From: Bacillota bacterium
Lineage (GTDB): Bacteria > Bacillota > Clostridia > Christensenellales > Pumilibacteraceae
NCBI GenBank assembly: GCA_019113265.1
Contig: DXHT01000024.1
Coordinates: 1 to 48,378 of the forward strand
Length of the DNA: 48,378 nt
Direction: 5' to 3'
Positions within the stretch are counted from its first letter, which is position 1. Each line of letters begins with the position of its first letter. The notes under the pieces were generated by a model, which did no database searches, was not told the DNA's origin, and saw nothing but the letters and a program-made list of their open reading frames with translations. Shown piece after piece: positions 8,851-18,436 of this stretch. The position numbers were made by a program, and so were the translations under genes.

Positions 8851-10058
8851 TTTTCTCTCCCCGCGGCAATTCCCGCGCTTCTCCCCATGGCAAACGCGCA
8901 TTGGAGGTTATAACCGCCCGTAAGCGCATCCACGTCAAGCACTTCTCCCGCAAAGTACAGTCCCTTTACGAGTTTGCTTTCCATTGTAGACGGATTTATC
9001 TCTTTAAGGTCCACTCCGCCCGACGTTATTATCGCCTTGTCTATGCTTGCAATGCCCGCCAGCGTAAACGCAAGATTCTTGACGCAGTAGCCGAGCGCGT
9101 ACCTCTGCTCCCGCGTTACGGAATTGCCCTTTACGTGCGCAGGCACTCCGCTCTCGGCGAGAACGTACGGTATTACCGCCTTTGGCAGCAGCGATGTAAG
9201 AATATTGGCAAGATCCTTATTTCTCATCTCGCCGAAATCGCTCGTCAGCCTGTCATCCAATGTTTCGGGCGAAAGCGCGGGCTTGAAATCCACTGTAAGG
9301 CGCGCTCCTTTGACGTTCGCTCTGTTCACCATGCTGGAAAGAGTGAGGATTATCGGACCGCTGACTCCGTCGGCGGTAAACAGCATTTCGCCGAACTCGG
9401 AGTATTCCTTTCCACCAGCCTTTACCGTCGCGCGGACGTTTTTAAGACTCAGCCCTTCAAGAGGCTTGACGTCTTCCTTGACTATAAGCGGGCAGAGCGC
9501 GGGCACGGGCGGAATTATCGTATGCCCGAACGAGCGCGCTATCTCATATCCGTCACCCGTACTTCCCGTCGACGGATAGCCCATACCGCCCGTAGCGACG
9601 ATAAGCCTGTCAAACGTGAATTCGCCGCCTGTCGTGCGGACGACGAATTTCTCATCCCGCTTTTCCGCGCCGAGTACGCGCGTATCAGTCAATATTTCCG
9701 CACCGTTATTCTCCGCCGCGCGAACGAGAGTCTTTATAACGTCGCTCGACTTATCGCTTTCGGGAAATACGCGCCCTCCTCGCTCCGTTTTGAGCCGCAG
9801 TCCGTTATCGCCCATAAATTCCATGAGCGCTTGCGGAGGAAATGCGGTAAGCGAGCTTATCATGAACTTTTCGCCGTGCACGATATTGGGAAAAAACTCG
9901 TACAGAGCGCGGTTATTGGTAAGATTACACCTACCCTTTCCCGTTATGTAGAGTTTCTTCCCTGCCTTTTCGTTACGCTCCAAAACCGTGACTTTACCGC
10001 CGCAGAACGCCGCGGCGGCAAGACCTGCGGCTCCGCAGCCTATTATACCCACTTTCAC
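8847..10058 (-). CDS. HI0933/YhiN-family NAD(P)/FAD-dependent oxidoreductase
   Basis: GIIGCGAAGLAAAAFCGGKVTVLERNEKAGKKLYITGKGRCNLTN; VATGGMGYPSTGSTGDGYEIARSFGH; FAGEVLDVDALTGGYNLQCAFAMGRSAG. Confidence 0.93.
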   Translation of the reverse strand: MKVGIIGCGAAGLAAAAFCGGKVTVLERNEKAGKKLYITGKGRCNLTNNRALYEFFPNIVHGEKFMISSLTAFPPQALMEFMGDNGLRLKTERGGRVFPESDKSSDVIKTLVRAAENNGAEILTDTRVLGAEKRDEKFVVRTTGGEFTFDRLIVATGGMGYPSTGSTGDGYEIARSFGHTIIPPVPALCPLIVKEDVKPLEGLSLKNVRATVKAGGKEYSEFGEMLFTADGVSGPIILTLSSMVNRANVKGARLTVDFKPALSPETLDDRLTSDFGEMRNKDLANILTSLLPKAVIPYVLAESGVPAHVKGNSVTREQRYALGYCVKNLAFTLAGIASIDKAIITSGGVDLKEINPSTMESKLVKGLYFAGEVLDVDALTGGYNLQCAFAMGRSAGIAAGREK

Positions 10059-10795
10059 AGCGGAAACTCCTCTTTAAGCCTTGCGAGAAGCGCATAGTCG
10101 TTCATGTCCAGCGTTACGGGCGACACCGTTATGTGTCCGCGCGCTATCTGGGAAACGTCCGTATTGTTATCCGTTTCTTCACCGAGCGGCTCGCCGCTTA
10201 TTTTCAGCATATTCTCGCCCACTTCGGCAAACATATCCGAGTACCTGTTTTTCCCGACGGGGACTACGGATACTCCCGTATGCTTGCAGGCGGGGTAATT
10301 GATGTTCAATGCGGTATAGTCGGGCATACGGACCGCCGTGAGCGCGTCGAGATTTTCGGCAATAAACTTTGCCGCAAGCGCATAGCCGTCCGTAAACGAA
10401 CGGTCACTGTTGCTCACCGCCATGGAGCGTATTCCCATATACGCGCCTTCGAGAGCCGCGCTTACGGTACCGCTGTATATGACGTCGCTACCCACGTTGG
10501 AGCCTTCGTTAATGCCCGATATTACCAAATCGGGCAGCCCGTTCTTCATAAAGTACAGGGCTGCCAATTTGACGCAGTCGGCGGGCGTACCGTCCACGGC
10601 TATGCGCAGACGGCAGCCGCCCGAATCGAGTTTGCGATAACGTAGCGGCGAATGCACGGATATGCCGTGACCCGTCGCGGATCTCTGCGATTCGGGCGCG
10701 ATAACGTACACATCGTGCTTTACGCACAGCGTATCCGCCGCCGTACGCAGTCCGACGGAGTTTATCCCGTCGTCGTTGGTTATGAGTATCCTCAT
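10055..10795 (-). CDS. surE: 5'/3'-nucleotidase SurE
   Basis: MRILITNDDGINSVGLRTAADTL...VIAPESQRSATGHGIS...DLVISGINEGSNVGSDVIYSGTVSAALEG. Confidence 0.96.
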   Translation of the reverse strand: MRILITNDDGINSVGLRTAADTLCVKHDVYVIAPESQRSATGHGISVHSPLRYRKLDSGGCRLRIAVDGTPADCVKLAALYFMKNGLPDLVISGINEGSNVGSDVIYSGTVSAALEGAYMGIRSMAVSNSDRSFTDGYALAAKFIAENLDALTAVRMPDYTALNINYPACKHTGVSVVPVGKNRYSDMFAEVGENMLKISGEPLGEETDNNTDVSQIARGHITVSPVTLDMNDYALLARLKEEFPL

Positions 10796-12192
10796 ACGGG
10801 ATGGACTTTATCCTTATCGTCGAACACCGACATATCCACGCCGTGCTTGCGGGCGTAACGCGCCTTGAAGAAAGGCATGGACACCTGCGGGAAGAGCGCG
10901 TAAGTAAGCACGTCTTCCTCCTGCTCGTAGTACATTCCGAGTTCGTCGCGCAGCTTGTCGAGTTCGGGAGGCAGATCATGAGGGCTGTACTTGATGGGTC
11001 TTTCGTTACCGAGGATCTTCTTGATGGTCTCTTCGGTGGGAGGTACGGGCAGTTTGCCGTACTCGCCGCGCACCATGCCCTTGGTCTCCTTCGTGACCAT
11101 CTTGTATCTCTCGCCCATGATGACGTTGAGCACCGCCTGCGTTCCCACTATCTGGCTGGAAGGCGTGACGAGAGGAGGATATCCGAGATCCGCTCTGACG
11201 CGCGGCACTTCTTGGAGCACTTCTTCAAGTTTCTCGCTCTTGCCCTGCTCTTTGAGCTGGTTGATGAGGTTGGAAAGCATTCCGCCGGGTACCTGATAGA
11301 TGAGCGCGTTGACGTCCACTTTGAGGACCTTGTCGCTGAGGAAGCCGTCTTTTTTAAGTCTGTCCGCAACGCCGCGGAAATAAACCGTCAGCTCGTTGAG
11401 CTTTCTAAGGTCGATGCCCGTGTCGTAATCCGTGCCTTTGAGCGTCGCCACAAGCGGCTCGGTCGCAGGCTGGCTGGTGCCGTTGCCGAGGGGCGAAAGC
11501 GCGGTATCCACGATGTCGCAACCCGCTTCTATCGCTTTGAGGTTGGTCATATCGCCTATGCCCGCGGTGTTGTGCGTGTGCAGGTGGATAGGCATGTCGA
11601 GCTCGTCTTTAAGTTTCTTTACGAGGTCGTAAGCGTCGTAAGGAAGGAGCAGGTTCGCCATATCCTTTATGCAGATGATATCCGCACCCATCGCCTTCAT
11701 CTCTTTTGCGAGCTTGACGTAATAGTCCATGGAGTACACCGGACCGGTGGTGTAAGATATAGCCGCCTCGACGGTACCGCCGAACTCCTTGGTCGCGGTT
11801 ATTGCCGTTTCAAGGTTGTGAACGTCGTTGAGAGCGTCGAATATACGCAGAACGTCGATACCGTTTTTAACGGTCAGTTCGCAGAACTTGCGTACTACAT
11901 CGTCGCTGTAATGGCGGTAGCCGAGCAGGTTCTGACCGCGCAGGAGCATTTGCAGTTTGGTGTGCGGTATCGCCTTACGCAGCGCGCGCAGTCTCTCCCA
12001 CGGGTCTTCGCCGAGGAATCTTATGCACGAGTCGAACGTCGCGCCGCCCCACGCTTCGAGAGCGTAGTAACCTATTTTATCGAGTTTGTCCGCAACGGGA
12101 AGCATCTCGTCCAGACGCATTCTCGTCGCCGCCTGCGACTGATGCGCGTCGCGGAGAATGGTTTCCATTATTTTTACGGGTCTTTTTGCCAT
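10792..12192 (-). CDS. oadA: oxaloacetate decarboxylase alpha / pyruvate carboxylase subunit B-type carboxyltransferase, no biotin domain
   Basis: ETILRDAHQSQAATRMRLDEMLP...LEAWGGATFDSCIRFL...MLLRGQNLLGYRHY...HLHTHNTAGIG; first 466 aa only, no EAMKM domain. Confidence 0.93.
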   Translation of the reverse strand: MAKRPVKIMETILRDAHQSQAATRMRLDEMLPVADKLDKIGYYALEAWGGATFDSCIRFLGEDPWERLRALRKAIPHTKLQMLLRGQNLLGYRHYSDDVVRKFCELTVKNGIDVLRIFDALNDVHNLETAITATKEFGGTVEAAISYTTGPVYSMDYYVKLAKEMKAMGADIICIKDMANLLLPYDAYDLVKKLKDELDMPIHLHTHNTAGIGDMTNLKAIEAGCDIVDTALSPLGNGTSQPATEPLVATLKGTDYDTGIDLRKLNELTVYFRGVADRLKKDGFLSDKVLKVDVNALIYQVPGGMLSNLINQLKEQGKSEKLEEVLQEVPRVRADLGYPPLVTPSSQIVGTQAVLNVIMGERYKMVTKETKGMVRGEYGKLPVPPTEETIKKILGNERPIKYSPHDLPPELDKLRDELGMYYEQEEDVLTYALFPQVSMPFFKARYARKHGVDMSVFDDKDKVHPV

Positions 12193-12210
12193 TTTAGTTT
12201 CTCCTTATAA

Positions 12211-13440
12211 TCACACCGGGAAGAAGGATATCAGTATTCCCGCGGCAACCGCCGATCCTATAACGCCCGCGACGTTAGGTCCCATCGCGTGCATGAGCAG
12301 ATAGTTGTCAGGCACATACTGCTGTCCCACTTTCTGGGATACGCGAGCCGCCATAGGCACTGCGGACACGCCCGCGCTGCCGATAAGCGGATTGATCTTG
12401 TCTTTGAGGAACAGGTTCATGAACTTCGCTATAAGCACACCGCCCGCCGTTCCGAACGCGAATGCCGCAAGTCCGAGCACGATGATTATCAGCGTTATCG
12501 GCTGCAGGAATACGCCCGCCGTTGCCTTGAATCCCACGCAAGTACCGAGGAGTATGGTAACGACGTTGCACAGTCCGTTGCTTGCCGTTTCCGCAAGACG
12601 TCCGGTAACTCCGCTCTCTTTGAGCAGGTTGCCGAGCATGAGCATGCCGAGAAGAGGAAGCGAAGACGGCAGGAACAGTCCGCACAGCACAACGACGATT
12701 ATCGGGAAGATTATCTTCTCGCGCTTGCTTACGTTGCGCATCTGCTTCATTCTTATGCAACGCTCTTTCTTCGTCGTCAGTAACTTCATTATCGGAGGCT
12801 GTATAGCGGGGATAAGAGCCATGTACGAATACGCCGCGATGGATATTGCGGGCAGATAGTCCATCTGTTGCAACGTCGTGGTGACGTATATGGCGGTAGG
12901 TCCGTCCGCGCCGCCTATTATGGCGACGGACGCCGCAAGGTGTACGCCCTCTCCGAAATAGGAAGTGCTGAAAATCATATATCCGAAGAACAGCGTCACG
13001 AATATACCGAGCTGTGCGCCCGCGCCCATTATTATGCTCTTCGGGTTGGCGATCATCGGGCCGAAGTCCGTCATCGCACCTATCGCAAGGAATATGAGCG
13101 GCGGGTATATGACGTAATTCACGCCCATGGACAGATAGTAGAACAGTCCGCCGGGCTGTGAATAATCGCCTACCTCAGTCGGTACTTTATTGAGTTCCGC
13201 ATATGCTCCGGGTATGTTGGCGAGCATCACTCCGAACGCTATCGGGACGAGCAGAAGCGGCTCGAACCCTCTTGCGATCGCAAGATAAAAGAGGATGAAC
13301 GCCACAAGAAGCATGACGTAGTTGGCGAACGGGAACGGCAAACCCTCATCCATCGAGTGAGCGAATCCCGTTGACATAACGAGATCTTTAAGGCTCTCGA
13401 CGAGGTTGGCCGCGCCGTCCGCGGCAGAAGGGATAACCAT
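12211..13440 (-). CDS. oadB: Na+-translocating decarboxylase beta subunit
   Basis: 409 aa polytopic protein; IGGADGPTAIYVTT, GNLLKESGVTGRLAETA, NYLLMHAMGPNVAGVIGSAVAAG. Confidence 0.94.
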   Translation of the reverse strand: MVIPSAADGAANLVESLKDLVMSTGFAHSMDEGLPFPFANYVMLLVAFILFYLAIARGFEPLLLVPIAFGVMLANIPGAYAELNKVPTEVGDYSQPGGLFYYLSMGVNYVIYPPLIFLAIGAMTDFGPMIANPKSIIMGAGAQLGIFVTLFFGYMIFSTSYFGEGVHLAASVAIIGGADGPTAIYVTTTLQQMDYLPAISIAAYSYMALIPAIQPPIMKLLTTKKERCIRMKQMRNVSKREKIIFPIIVVVLCGLFLPSSLPLLGMLMLGNLLKESGVTGRLAETASNGLCNVVTILLGTCVGFKATAGVFLQPITLIIIVLGLAAFAFGTAGGVLIAKFMNLFLKDKINPLIGSAGVSAVPMAARVSQKVGQQYVPDNYLLMHAMGPNVAGVIGSAVAAGILISFFPV

Positions 13441-13458
13441 TTGAGTATCCTCCCGAAC

Positions 13459-13827
13459 TTACTTTATATACGCCAGGACCGCGTCGGTTTCGACGTTTGC
13501 GCCTATTTCCACGGCATACGTTATAACGCCGTCCGCGGTAGCCACGATGTCGTTCATCATCTTCATGGCTTCGAGCACCACGACGGGCTGACCCGCCTTA
13601 ACGGTAGCGCCGTTTGCGAACGCGAACTTGCGAACTACGCCGGGCATGGGCGACTTTACGGGAGTTCCGCCGGCAGGAGCCGATACTGCGGGCGCGGCTG
13701 CGGGAGCCGCTGCGGGTGCTGCGGCAACGGGAGCTGCCGCGGGAGCCGATGCGGTAGCCGCCGCTCCTATTTCTTCCACTTCGACAATGTATGACTTACC
13801 GTTTACGGTAACGTTGAATTTACGCAT
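13459..13827 (-). CDS. biotin carboxyl carrier protein of the decarboxylase
   Basis: EAMKMMND biotinylation motif; Ala/Pro linker ATASAPAAAPVAAAPAAAPAAAPAVSAPAG; N-terminal MRKFNVTVNGKSYIVEVEEI. Confidence 0.95.
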   Translation of the reverse strand: MRKFNVTVNGKSYIVEVEEIGAAATASAPAAAPVAAAPAAAPAAAPAVSAPAGGTPVKSPMPGVVRKFAFANGATVKAGQPVVVLEAMKMMNDIVATADGVITYAVEIGANVETDAVLAYIK

Positions 13828-13843
13828 TTTATGGTTCCTCCGG

Positions 13844-14221
13844 TTAGATTTTTCTTATTGATCTTATTACGAACGGAACGGGAATCCTTTCCCCGTCATC
13901 CGCTATCGTTTTATTTTCCGACGCTCCGTAATACGCCATAAGCGCGGCGGTCACGGCAGCGACGACCTCTTCGTCTTCACTGTCGGCACCCGCCGATGCG
14001 GCAGGTGCGGACGCAGACTTCGACGCGACGGCAGTCTTACCCTTTTTCGAGACCGAACGAACGATCTTTGAAATTATGGCAAGCAGCACTATCAGCAGCA
14101 CGAGCACGACTATGACAAGCACAAAGCCTATAACGGCATAAAGTGCCATCCAGCCGAGTCCTATGCTGTCCGAGCCGGCAGACGTCGCAACGAGATCCGC
14201 AAGCTGTGTCACTCCGTTCAT
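13844..14221 (-). CDS. OadG-like small membrane subunit of the sodium pump
   Basis: Single TM (GWMALYAVIGFVLVIVVLVLLIVLLAIISKI), acidic/Ala linker, C-terminal EEVVAAVTAALMAYYG...FVIRSIRKI; operon context. Confidence 0.85.
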   Translation of the reverse strand: MNGVTQLADLVATSAGSDSIGLGWMALYAVIGFVLVIVVLVLLIVLLAIISKIVRSVSKKGKTAVASKSASAPAASAGADSEDEEVVAAVTAALMAYYGASENKTIADDGERIPVPFVIRSIRKI

Positions 14222-14225
14222 ACTC

Positions 14226-15584
14226 TCACCTCTTTACCATGGATCTTACGGTAGCAATGAGATACTGACGCGTGTGAGCGGGGTAGATCACCATATCCAC
14301 GCAACCGTCCTCCGCGGCGTCCATTGCGGTGTTTTCGTCGGCGTACACTTTCGCGAATTTTCTCTCCGCCGCCGATTTGTTCTTTGCCTTGGCGATCTCT
14401 TTGCCGTAAAGCATATATGCCGCAGACTTGCTCTCCATGGGAGAAACGCTCGCCTTCTCCCACGCCACGACATAGTCGCACGCGCTCTTGGAGGCGAATA
14501 TAGCATATCCCGAACCGGACGTCTTTCCGCAGATAAGCGTCACGCCGACGACTCCGAGATTGTCATAGGTATATATGAGGTCGCTTACGTTTCTTATAAG
14601 GCTTCCCGTCTCTTCGCCGGCGTCGGCAACGGTGCCCGTGCAGGCAACGAGATTTACGACGGGCATACCGGCGTTATCCGCGGTATTGAGGAAATCCGCT
14701 ATCTTCGCCGCGCCGCGGGAAGTGAGCTTGCCGCTTACGCCGACTACCGCAACGGGGATACCGTCGAGAGTGGCAAACGCCGTGACCGCCTCGGAAGCCA
14801 CGCCGCCCCTGAGTTCCGTCACACTGCCCGCGTCGAATGCCGCGGAAAGCACCGCGCGCACGCCCGACGCGTAATTAAGCTCGTCGCACGTTCTGTTGGG
14901 ATCGTCTTCCGTTTCGATAACGGAATCGCACATTGCCGAAAGAGCCTTAACTATAAGAGCGCGCAGTTCGGTGACGTCTTTTACGACGTTGGTGACCACG
15001 CCGCTCGTCTTATAGTGCGTGTTTGCGCCCGAAACGTCCTTTCCGCTCTCGCCGCTTATTATAAGAGGAGCGGCGGTGGAGATCTTTGCCTTCTCCACGG
15101 CGATGAACATATCCGAGCAACCGGACAAATACGTCAGCATTCCGTAGCACTTGCCGGTGACGGCAGTGATTACGGGCACGCTACCGTATGCGCGGCAGTA
15201 CGCCGAAAGAATGGCGCCGTAGCCGTCGAGCGCGTCCACGCCTTCCATGACTCTCGCTCCTGCGGAATCTATCAGCGATATAAGCGGAAGTCCCGCATCG
15301 CAAGCGCGCTTGGCAATGCCGGCGATCTTATCGGCACTGCGACGGGATATGCCGCCGGAGAACACTTCGGGATTTACGGCGAGTACGGCGACATCCCTGT
15401 CGTCTATCGTCGCAAGCCCGCAGTATACGCCTTCTCCCTTGTATTCTCCGAGTTCGTTAGCCCCGCCCATGAATGCGTTAAGCTCGACAAACGACTGTTC
15501 GTCCACTACCGCATCTACGACTTCGCGCACCTTTTTAGTGGCACGGGCGTATGAGGAGAGAGCGTTTTTCAATCCGGTACTCAT
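14226..15584 (-). CDS. acyl-CoA carboxyltransferase (MmdA-like)
   Basis: 452 aa with carboxyltransferase features (LISLIDSAGARVMEGVDALDGYGAIL; VNLVACTGTVADAGEETGSLIRNVSDLIYTY); GGAGG upstream of ATG. Confidence 0.85.
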   Translation of the reverse strand: MSTGLKNALSSYARATKKVREVVDAVVDEQSFVELNAFMGGANELGEYKGEGVYCGLATIDDRDVAVLAVNPEVFSGGISRRSADKIAGIAKRACDAGLPLISLIDSAGARVMEGVDALDGYGAILSAYCRAYGSVPVITAVTGKCYGMLTYLSGCSDMFIAVEKAKISTAAPLIISGESGKDVSGANTHYKTSGVVTNVVKDVTELRALIVKALSAMCDSVIETEDDPNRTCDELNYASGVRAVLSAAFDAGSVTELRGGVASEAVTAFATLDGIPVAVVGVSGKLTSRGAAKIADFLNTADNAGMPVVNLVACTGTVADAGEETGSLIRNVSDLIYTYDNLGVVGVTLICGKTSGSGYAIFASKSACDYVVAWEKASVSPMESKSAAYMLYGKEIAKAKNKSAAERKFAKVYADENTAMDAAEDGCVDMVIYPAHTRQYLIATVRSMVKR

Positions 15585-15676
15585 TTACACAACCTCCGAA
15601 AATATTTCGATTTTATATTACCACGCGTCATCTGTATCGTATGGTATATTATGGATTATACACCAACTTAAAGCGA

Positions 15677-15702
15677 AAAACAAGCGGATTACCGCTTGTT
15701 TT
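15677..15702 (-). terminator. intrinsic terminator downstream of rluB
   Basis: Perfect 11-bp stem aaaacaagcgg/ccgcttgtttt with atta loop, U-tract on the minus strand. Confidence 0.85.
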
Positions 15703-15716
15703 CGATATTTCGCAAT

Positions 15717-16436
15717 TTATACGTTTTTAAGATACTCCACTTCTTCCCTCGTAAGTTTGCGATAAGAGCCCCTGTCCACTCCGCGCAGGCGCAGATCGCC
15801 TATCGCTACGCGTTTGAGAAATACGACGTTTTTCCCGATAGCTTCAAACATCCGGCGCACCTCTCTGTTCATTCCCTCCTTTATCGCCACTTCCACTGTG
15901 GAAATATTGGTCTTGGAGTCGTAAGAGAGCAGATATGCGCGGCATTTCCCCGTCTTTTTCCCGTCGCCGAGGACCACTCCGCGCCTTAATTCGGCAAGGT
16001 CGTCTTCGGTGACTCGTCCTTCCGTCTTCGCGGTATACACTTTCTCTATCTCGCTGCTCGGATGAGTGAGCCTGTTGCAAAGATCCCCGTCCGTCGTGAG
16101 TATAAGCAACCCTTCGGTATCATAGTCCAGCCGTCCGACGGGAAACAGCCGCGTATCGGGATAGTCCGCGCGCACTATATCCATAACGGTCTTTCTGCCG
16201 CGGTCGTCGGAAACGGTGGTCACACAGCCCTTTGGCTTATTGAGCATTAAATAGACGTGCTTGGACACGGGCGAAACTCTTTTCCCGCCCACGGTCACCA
16301 CGTCGCCCGCCTCTATCTGCGTCGAAAGATCGGTGATTACCTTTCCGTTTACGGTCACCCGTCCTTCCGTTACGAATTCTTCGCATTTACGGCGGCTCGC
16401 AAGTCCGCATTCCGCTAGATACCTGTTGATCCTCAT
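15717..16436 (-). CDS. rluB: 23S rRNA pseudouridine synthase (RluB family)
   Basis: MRINRYLAECGLASRRKCEEFVTEGRVTVNG (S4), GRLDYDTEGLLILTTDGDL, NREVRRMFEAIG. Start at ATG 16436; the track start at 16454 lies upstream of the -10. Confidence 0.93.
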   Translation of the reverse strand: MRINRYLAECGLASRRKCEEFVTEGRVTVNGKVITDLSTQIEAGDVVTVGGKRVSPVSKHVYLMLNKPKGCVTTVSDDRGRKTVMDIVRADYPDTRLFPVGRLDYDTEGLLILTTDGDLCNRLTHPSSEIEKVYTAKTEGRVTEDDLAELRRGVVLGDGKKTGKCRAYLLSYDSKTNISTVEVAIKEGMNREVRRMFEAIGKNVVFLKRVAIGDLRLRGVDRGSYRKLTREEVEYLKNV

Positions 16437-16442
16437 ATGCGC

Positions 16443-16471
16443 ATTATAGCGCAAAACGTCGTAAAATGCAA
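16443..16471 (-). promoter_or_regulatory. promoter directly abutting rluB start (predicted leaderless)
   Basis: TTGCAT (16466-16471) - 17 bp - TATAAT (16443-16448) - 6 nt - ATG (16436). Confidence 0.8.
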
Positions 16472-16500
16472 GTCATTGAAGGGGGTATCGGCGGATGCCG

Positions 16501-17334
16501 TCAATTTTCAAACGCCTCGTTTATCATATCGCGGCTTTCCTCGAACATGGGACCGCACCCGAGTACGACGCAGATTATCTCTCGGTCTTCCCGCTTTGCC
16601 GACGATACCAGACAGCGTCCCGCCGCCTTAGTGTAACCCGTCTTTATCCCGTTCCCGCCGTCTAACATACCGAGTATCTTGTTTTTGTTGAGCATGGTTC
16701 GGTATCCGCCGTCCGGCGAAGGACACTCTTTATACACCTTTGCGGACACGATCTCGCGGAATGTATCGTTTCTCATCGCAAACGCGCTTATGAGCGCGAG
16801 ATCGCGCGCAGTGGAGTAGTGCTCGTCGTCGGGTAGCCCGTGCGGATTGACGAAATGCGACGAAGTTGCTCCCGCAAGCCGCGCCGTTTCGTTCATAAGG
16901 GCGGCAAACTCGTCCGTTCCGCCCGACGTCAGGCACGCGAGAGCGACGGCGCAATCGTTTCCGGAACGCAGCATAAGCCCGTATAACAGATCTCTTATAC
17001 GCAGTTTTTCGCCCTTTTTAAGATAAAGAGAACTCCCCTCGACGCCTATCGCCTCATCCGGAACGACGCGTTCTGCGTCAATGTCGTCCGTATTAAGTAT
17101 CACGGTTATGGCCGTAACTATCTTAGTGGTACTCGCTATCTCTCGCTTTTCGTCCGCATTCTTTTCGTAAAGCACCTCGCCTGCGCTCGCGTCTATCACT
17201 ATCGCGCTTGCCGCGGAAGTCGAGTATGCCTCGGCAGTGACCGCACGAGCGCAAAACGCGACGATAACGGCGATCACGGCAATTGCGGCGAGAGCGACTG
17301 TGGCGCGTTCAGTTCTTTTCGTAAGCTGCCGCAT
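16501..17334 (-). CDS. D-alanyl-D-alanine carboxypeptidase (peptidase S11)
   Basis: ASTTKIVTAI (SxxK), RSGNDCAVALA (SGN), GIKTGYTKAAGRC (KTG); N-terminal signal/anchor. Confidence 0.93.
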   Translation of the reverse strand: MRQLTKRTERATVALAAIAVIAVIVAFCARAVTAEAYSTSAASAIVIDASAGEVLYEKNADEKREIASTTKIVTAITVILNTDDIDAERVVPDEAIGVEGSSLYLKKGEKLRIRDLLYGLMLRSGNDCAVALACLTSGGTDEFAALMNETARLAGATSSHFVNPHGLPDDEHYSTARDLALISAFAMRNDTFREIVSAKVYKECPSPDGGYRTMLNKNKILGMLDGGNGIKTGYTKAAGRCLVSSAKREDREIICVVLGCGPMFEESRDMINEAFEN

Positions 17335-17692
17335 CCGCTATTGCCTCCGCAAGATCGGGTATGAGTGAAAGCGCCTTTTCCACAAGCGTGCTTTCCGAAA
17401 CTCTCAGCACTTTATATGAGCCGTTCTTTTTTATGAGAAACCCCATGGGCACGACGCTTGCGCCCACTCCGCTTCCTCCCGCAAACGGGTATGAGGAAAC
17501 TCCCGCTTCCCCGTACTCTCCGCCGCCCGTAAGCATACCGAGAGTCACTCTGCTTATAGGCACTATCGTAGTGCCGTCTTCCATGGTCATTGGTCTGCCG
17601 ATGACCGTATCCCCGTCCACAAGCGTCTTTATCCTTGCGAACGCGGTTTCCACTACCCGCTCTACGGGTTTTTGTTCGGTATTGAGTATCAA
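17309..17692 (-). CDS. ytfJ: GerW/YtfJ-family sporulation protein
   Basis: VERVVETAFARIKTLVDGDTVIGRPMTMEDGTTIVPISRVTLGMLTGGGEYG...FAGGSGVGASVVPMGFLI; start estimated at MILNTEQ/LILNTEQ region. Confidence 0.88.
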   Translation of the reverse strand: MILNTEQKPVERVVETAFARIKTLVDGDTVIGRPMTMEDGTTIVPISRVTLGMLTGGGEYGEAGVSSYPFAGGSGVGASVVPMGFLIKKNGSYKVLRVSESTLVEKALSLIPDLAEAIADAAAYEKN

Positions 17693-18312
17693 GTCCGATC
17701 CCCCTTTGCGCGTATGCGCTCTCCTCGCATTTTTGCCGCCGCCTTTCGTACGGCTGCCGCCGCGAAACCATATATAATATTTGCAGGACATGCGCCCATT
17801 ATCCCTTTCACGTATATGCGCAGGGTATTTTTTCCGAAATCGGCGCGTATCCGACCCGAAAAGTCCACGCGTTGCATGCCTTTAAGAACGGTTACTCCCG
17901 CTGCCGCCGCCATGCGCACCAGCTGAACGAGGAGAGCGGACTCCGCGTCGAAGCCCGCCGCGCCTATTCTTACGCCGAGCGACATACGGTGCACGTCCAG
18001 CGCGTCGGTGAGCGGGTTGCGCAGGTAGCGGATAATAGAGTCCTTATCGCTTTCGTCCGTCGTGAGCGAAATGCCCCGCCTTTTTCCGTTTACGCGCAGC
18101 CACACATAGCCGAGCGCGGGAGCGAATCCGTCCGGAGAGATGTCCAGCCGCAATATGCTTACCCCGAACACCATTACTTTGATAAGGTACTTTTTCCCCG
18201 TTATATCCGCCTCCGCAGTAAAAGACGCCCGCCACTCGCCGCACAGAACCGTTATGACAAGTATGGTCACGGTAAGAAAAATCGCCATACACGAAGTATG
18301 GCGGTTTTGCAT
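17689..18312 (-). CDS. DUF2953-like membrane protein
   Basis: N-terminal hydrophobic segment and position between scpB and ytfJ, where DUF2953 proteins are usual in Clostridia. Confidence 0.65.
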   Translation of the reverse strand: MQNRHTSCMAIFLTVTILVITVLCGEWRASFTAEADITGKKYLIKVMVFGVSILRLDISPDGFAPALGYVWLRVNGKRRGISLTTDESDKDSIIRYLRNPLTDALDVHRMSLGVRIGAAGFDAESALLVQLVRMAAAAGVTVLKGMQRVDFSGRIRADFGKNTLRIYVKGIMGACPANIIYGFAAAAVRKAAAKMRGERIRAKGDRT

Positions 18313-18420
18313 CCTTTTATTTATATTTATATCAATTTATTGCGTTTACGTATAATAGCGGCGACTTTGCATTCTATTATTTATACCGCATTAAACTTTA
18401 TTCTGTTTAACATTTTATAG
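18301..18420. repeat. diverged ~60-bp tandem duplication spanning the promoter/5' end of the 17689-18312 gene
   Basis: gcggttttgcatccttttatttata (18301-18325) vs gcgactttgcattctattatttata (18361-18385), offset exactly 60, with weaker similarity through the rest of the unit. Confidence 0.5.
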
Positions 18421-18436
18421 CGGAGCATATTGCGTC

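Noticed and set aside
10801-12210. 469-aa plus-strand ORF antisense to oadA
   Set aside because: Same shadow-ORF effect; no recognisable motifs.
13680-13770. Ala/Pro-rich repetitive DNA in the biotin carrier gene
   Set aside because: Ordinary flexible linker of BCCP subunits.
14163-15554. 463-aa plus-strand ORF antisense to the MmdA-like gene
   Set aside because: Shadow ORF of the conserved carboxyltransferase.
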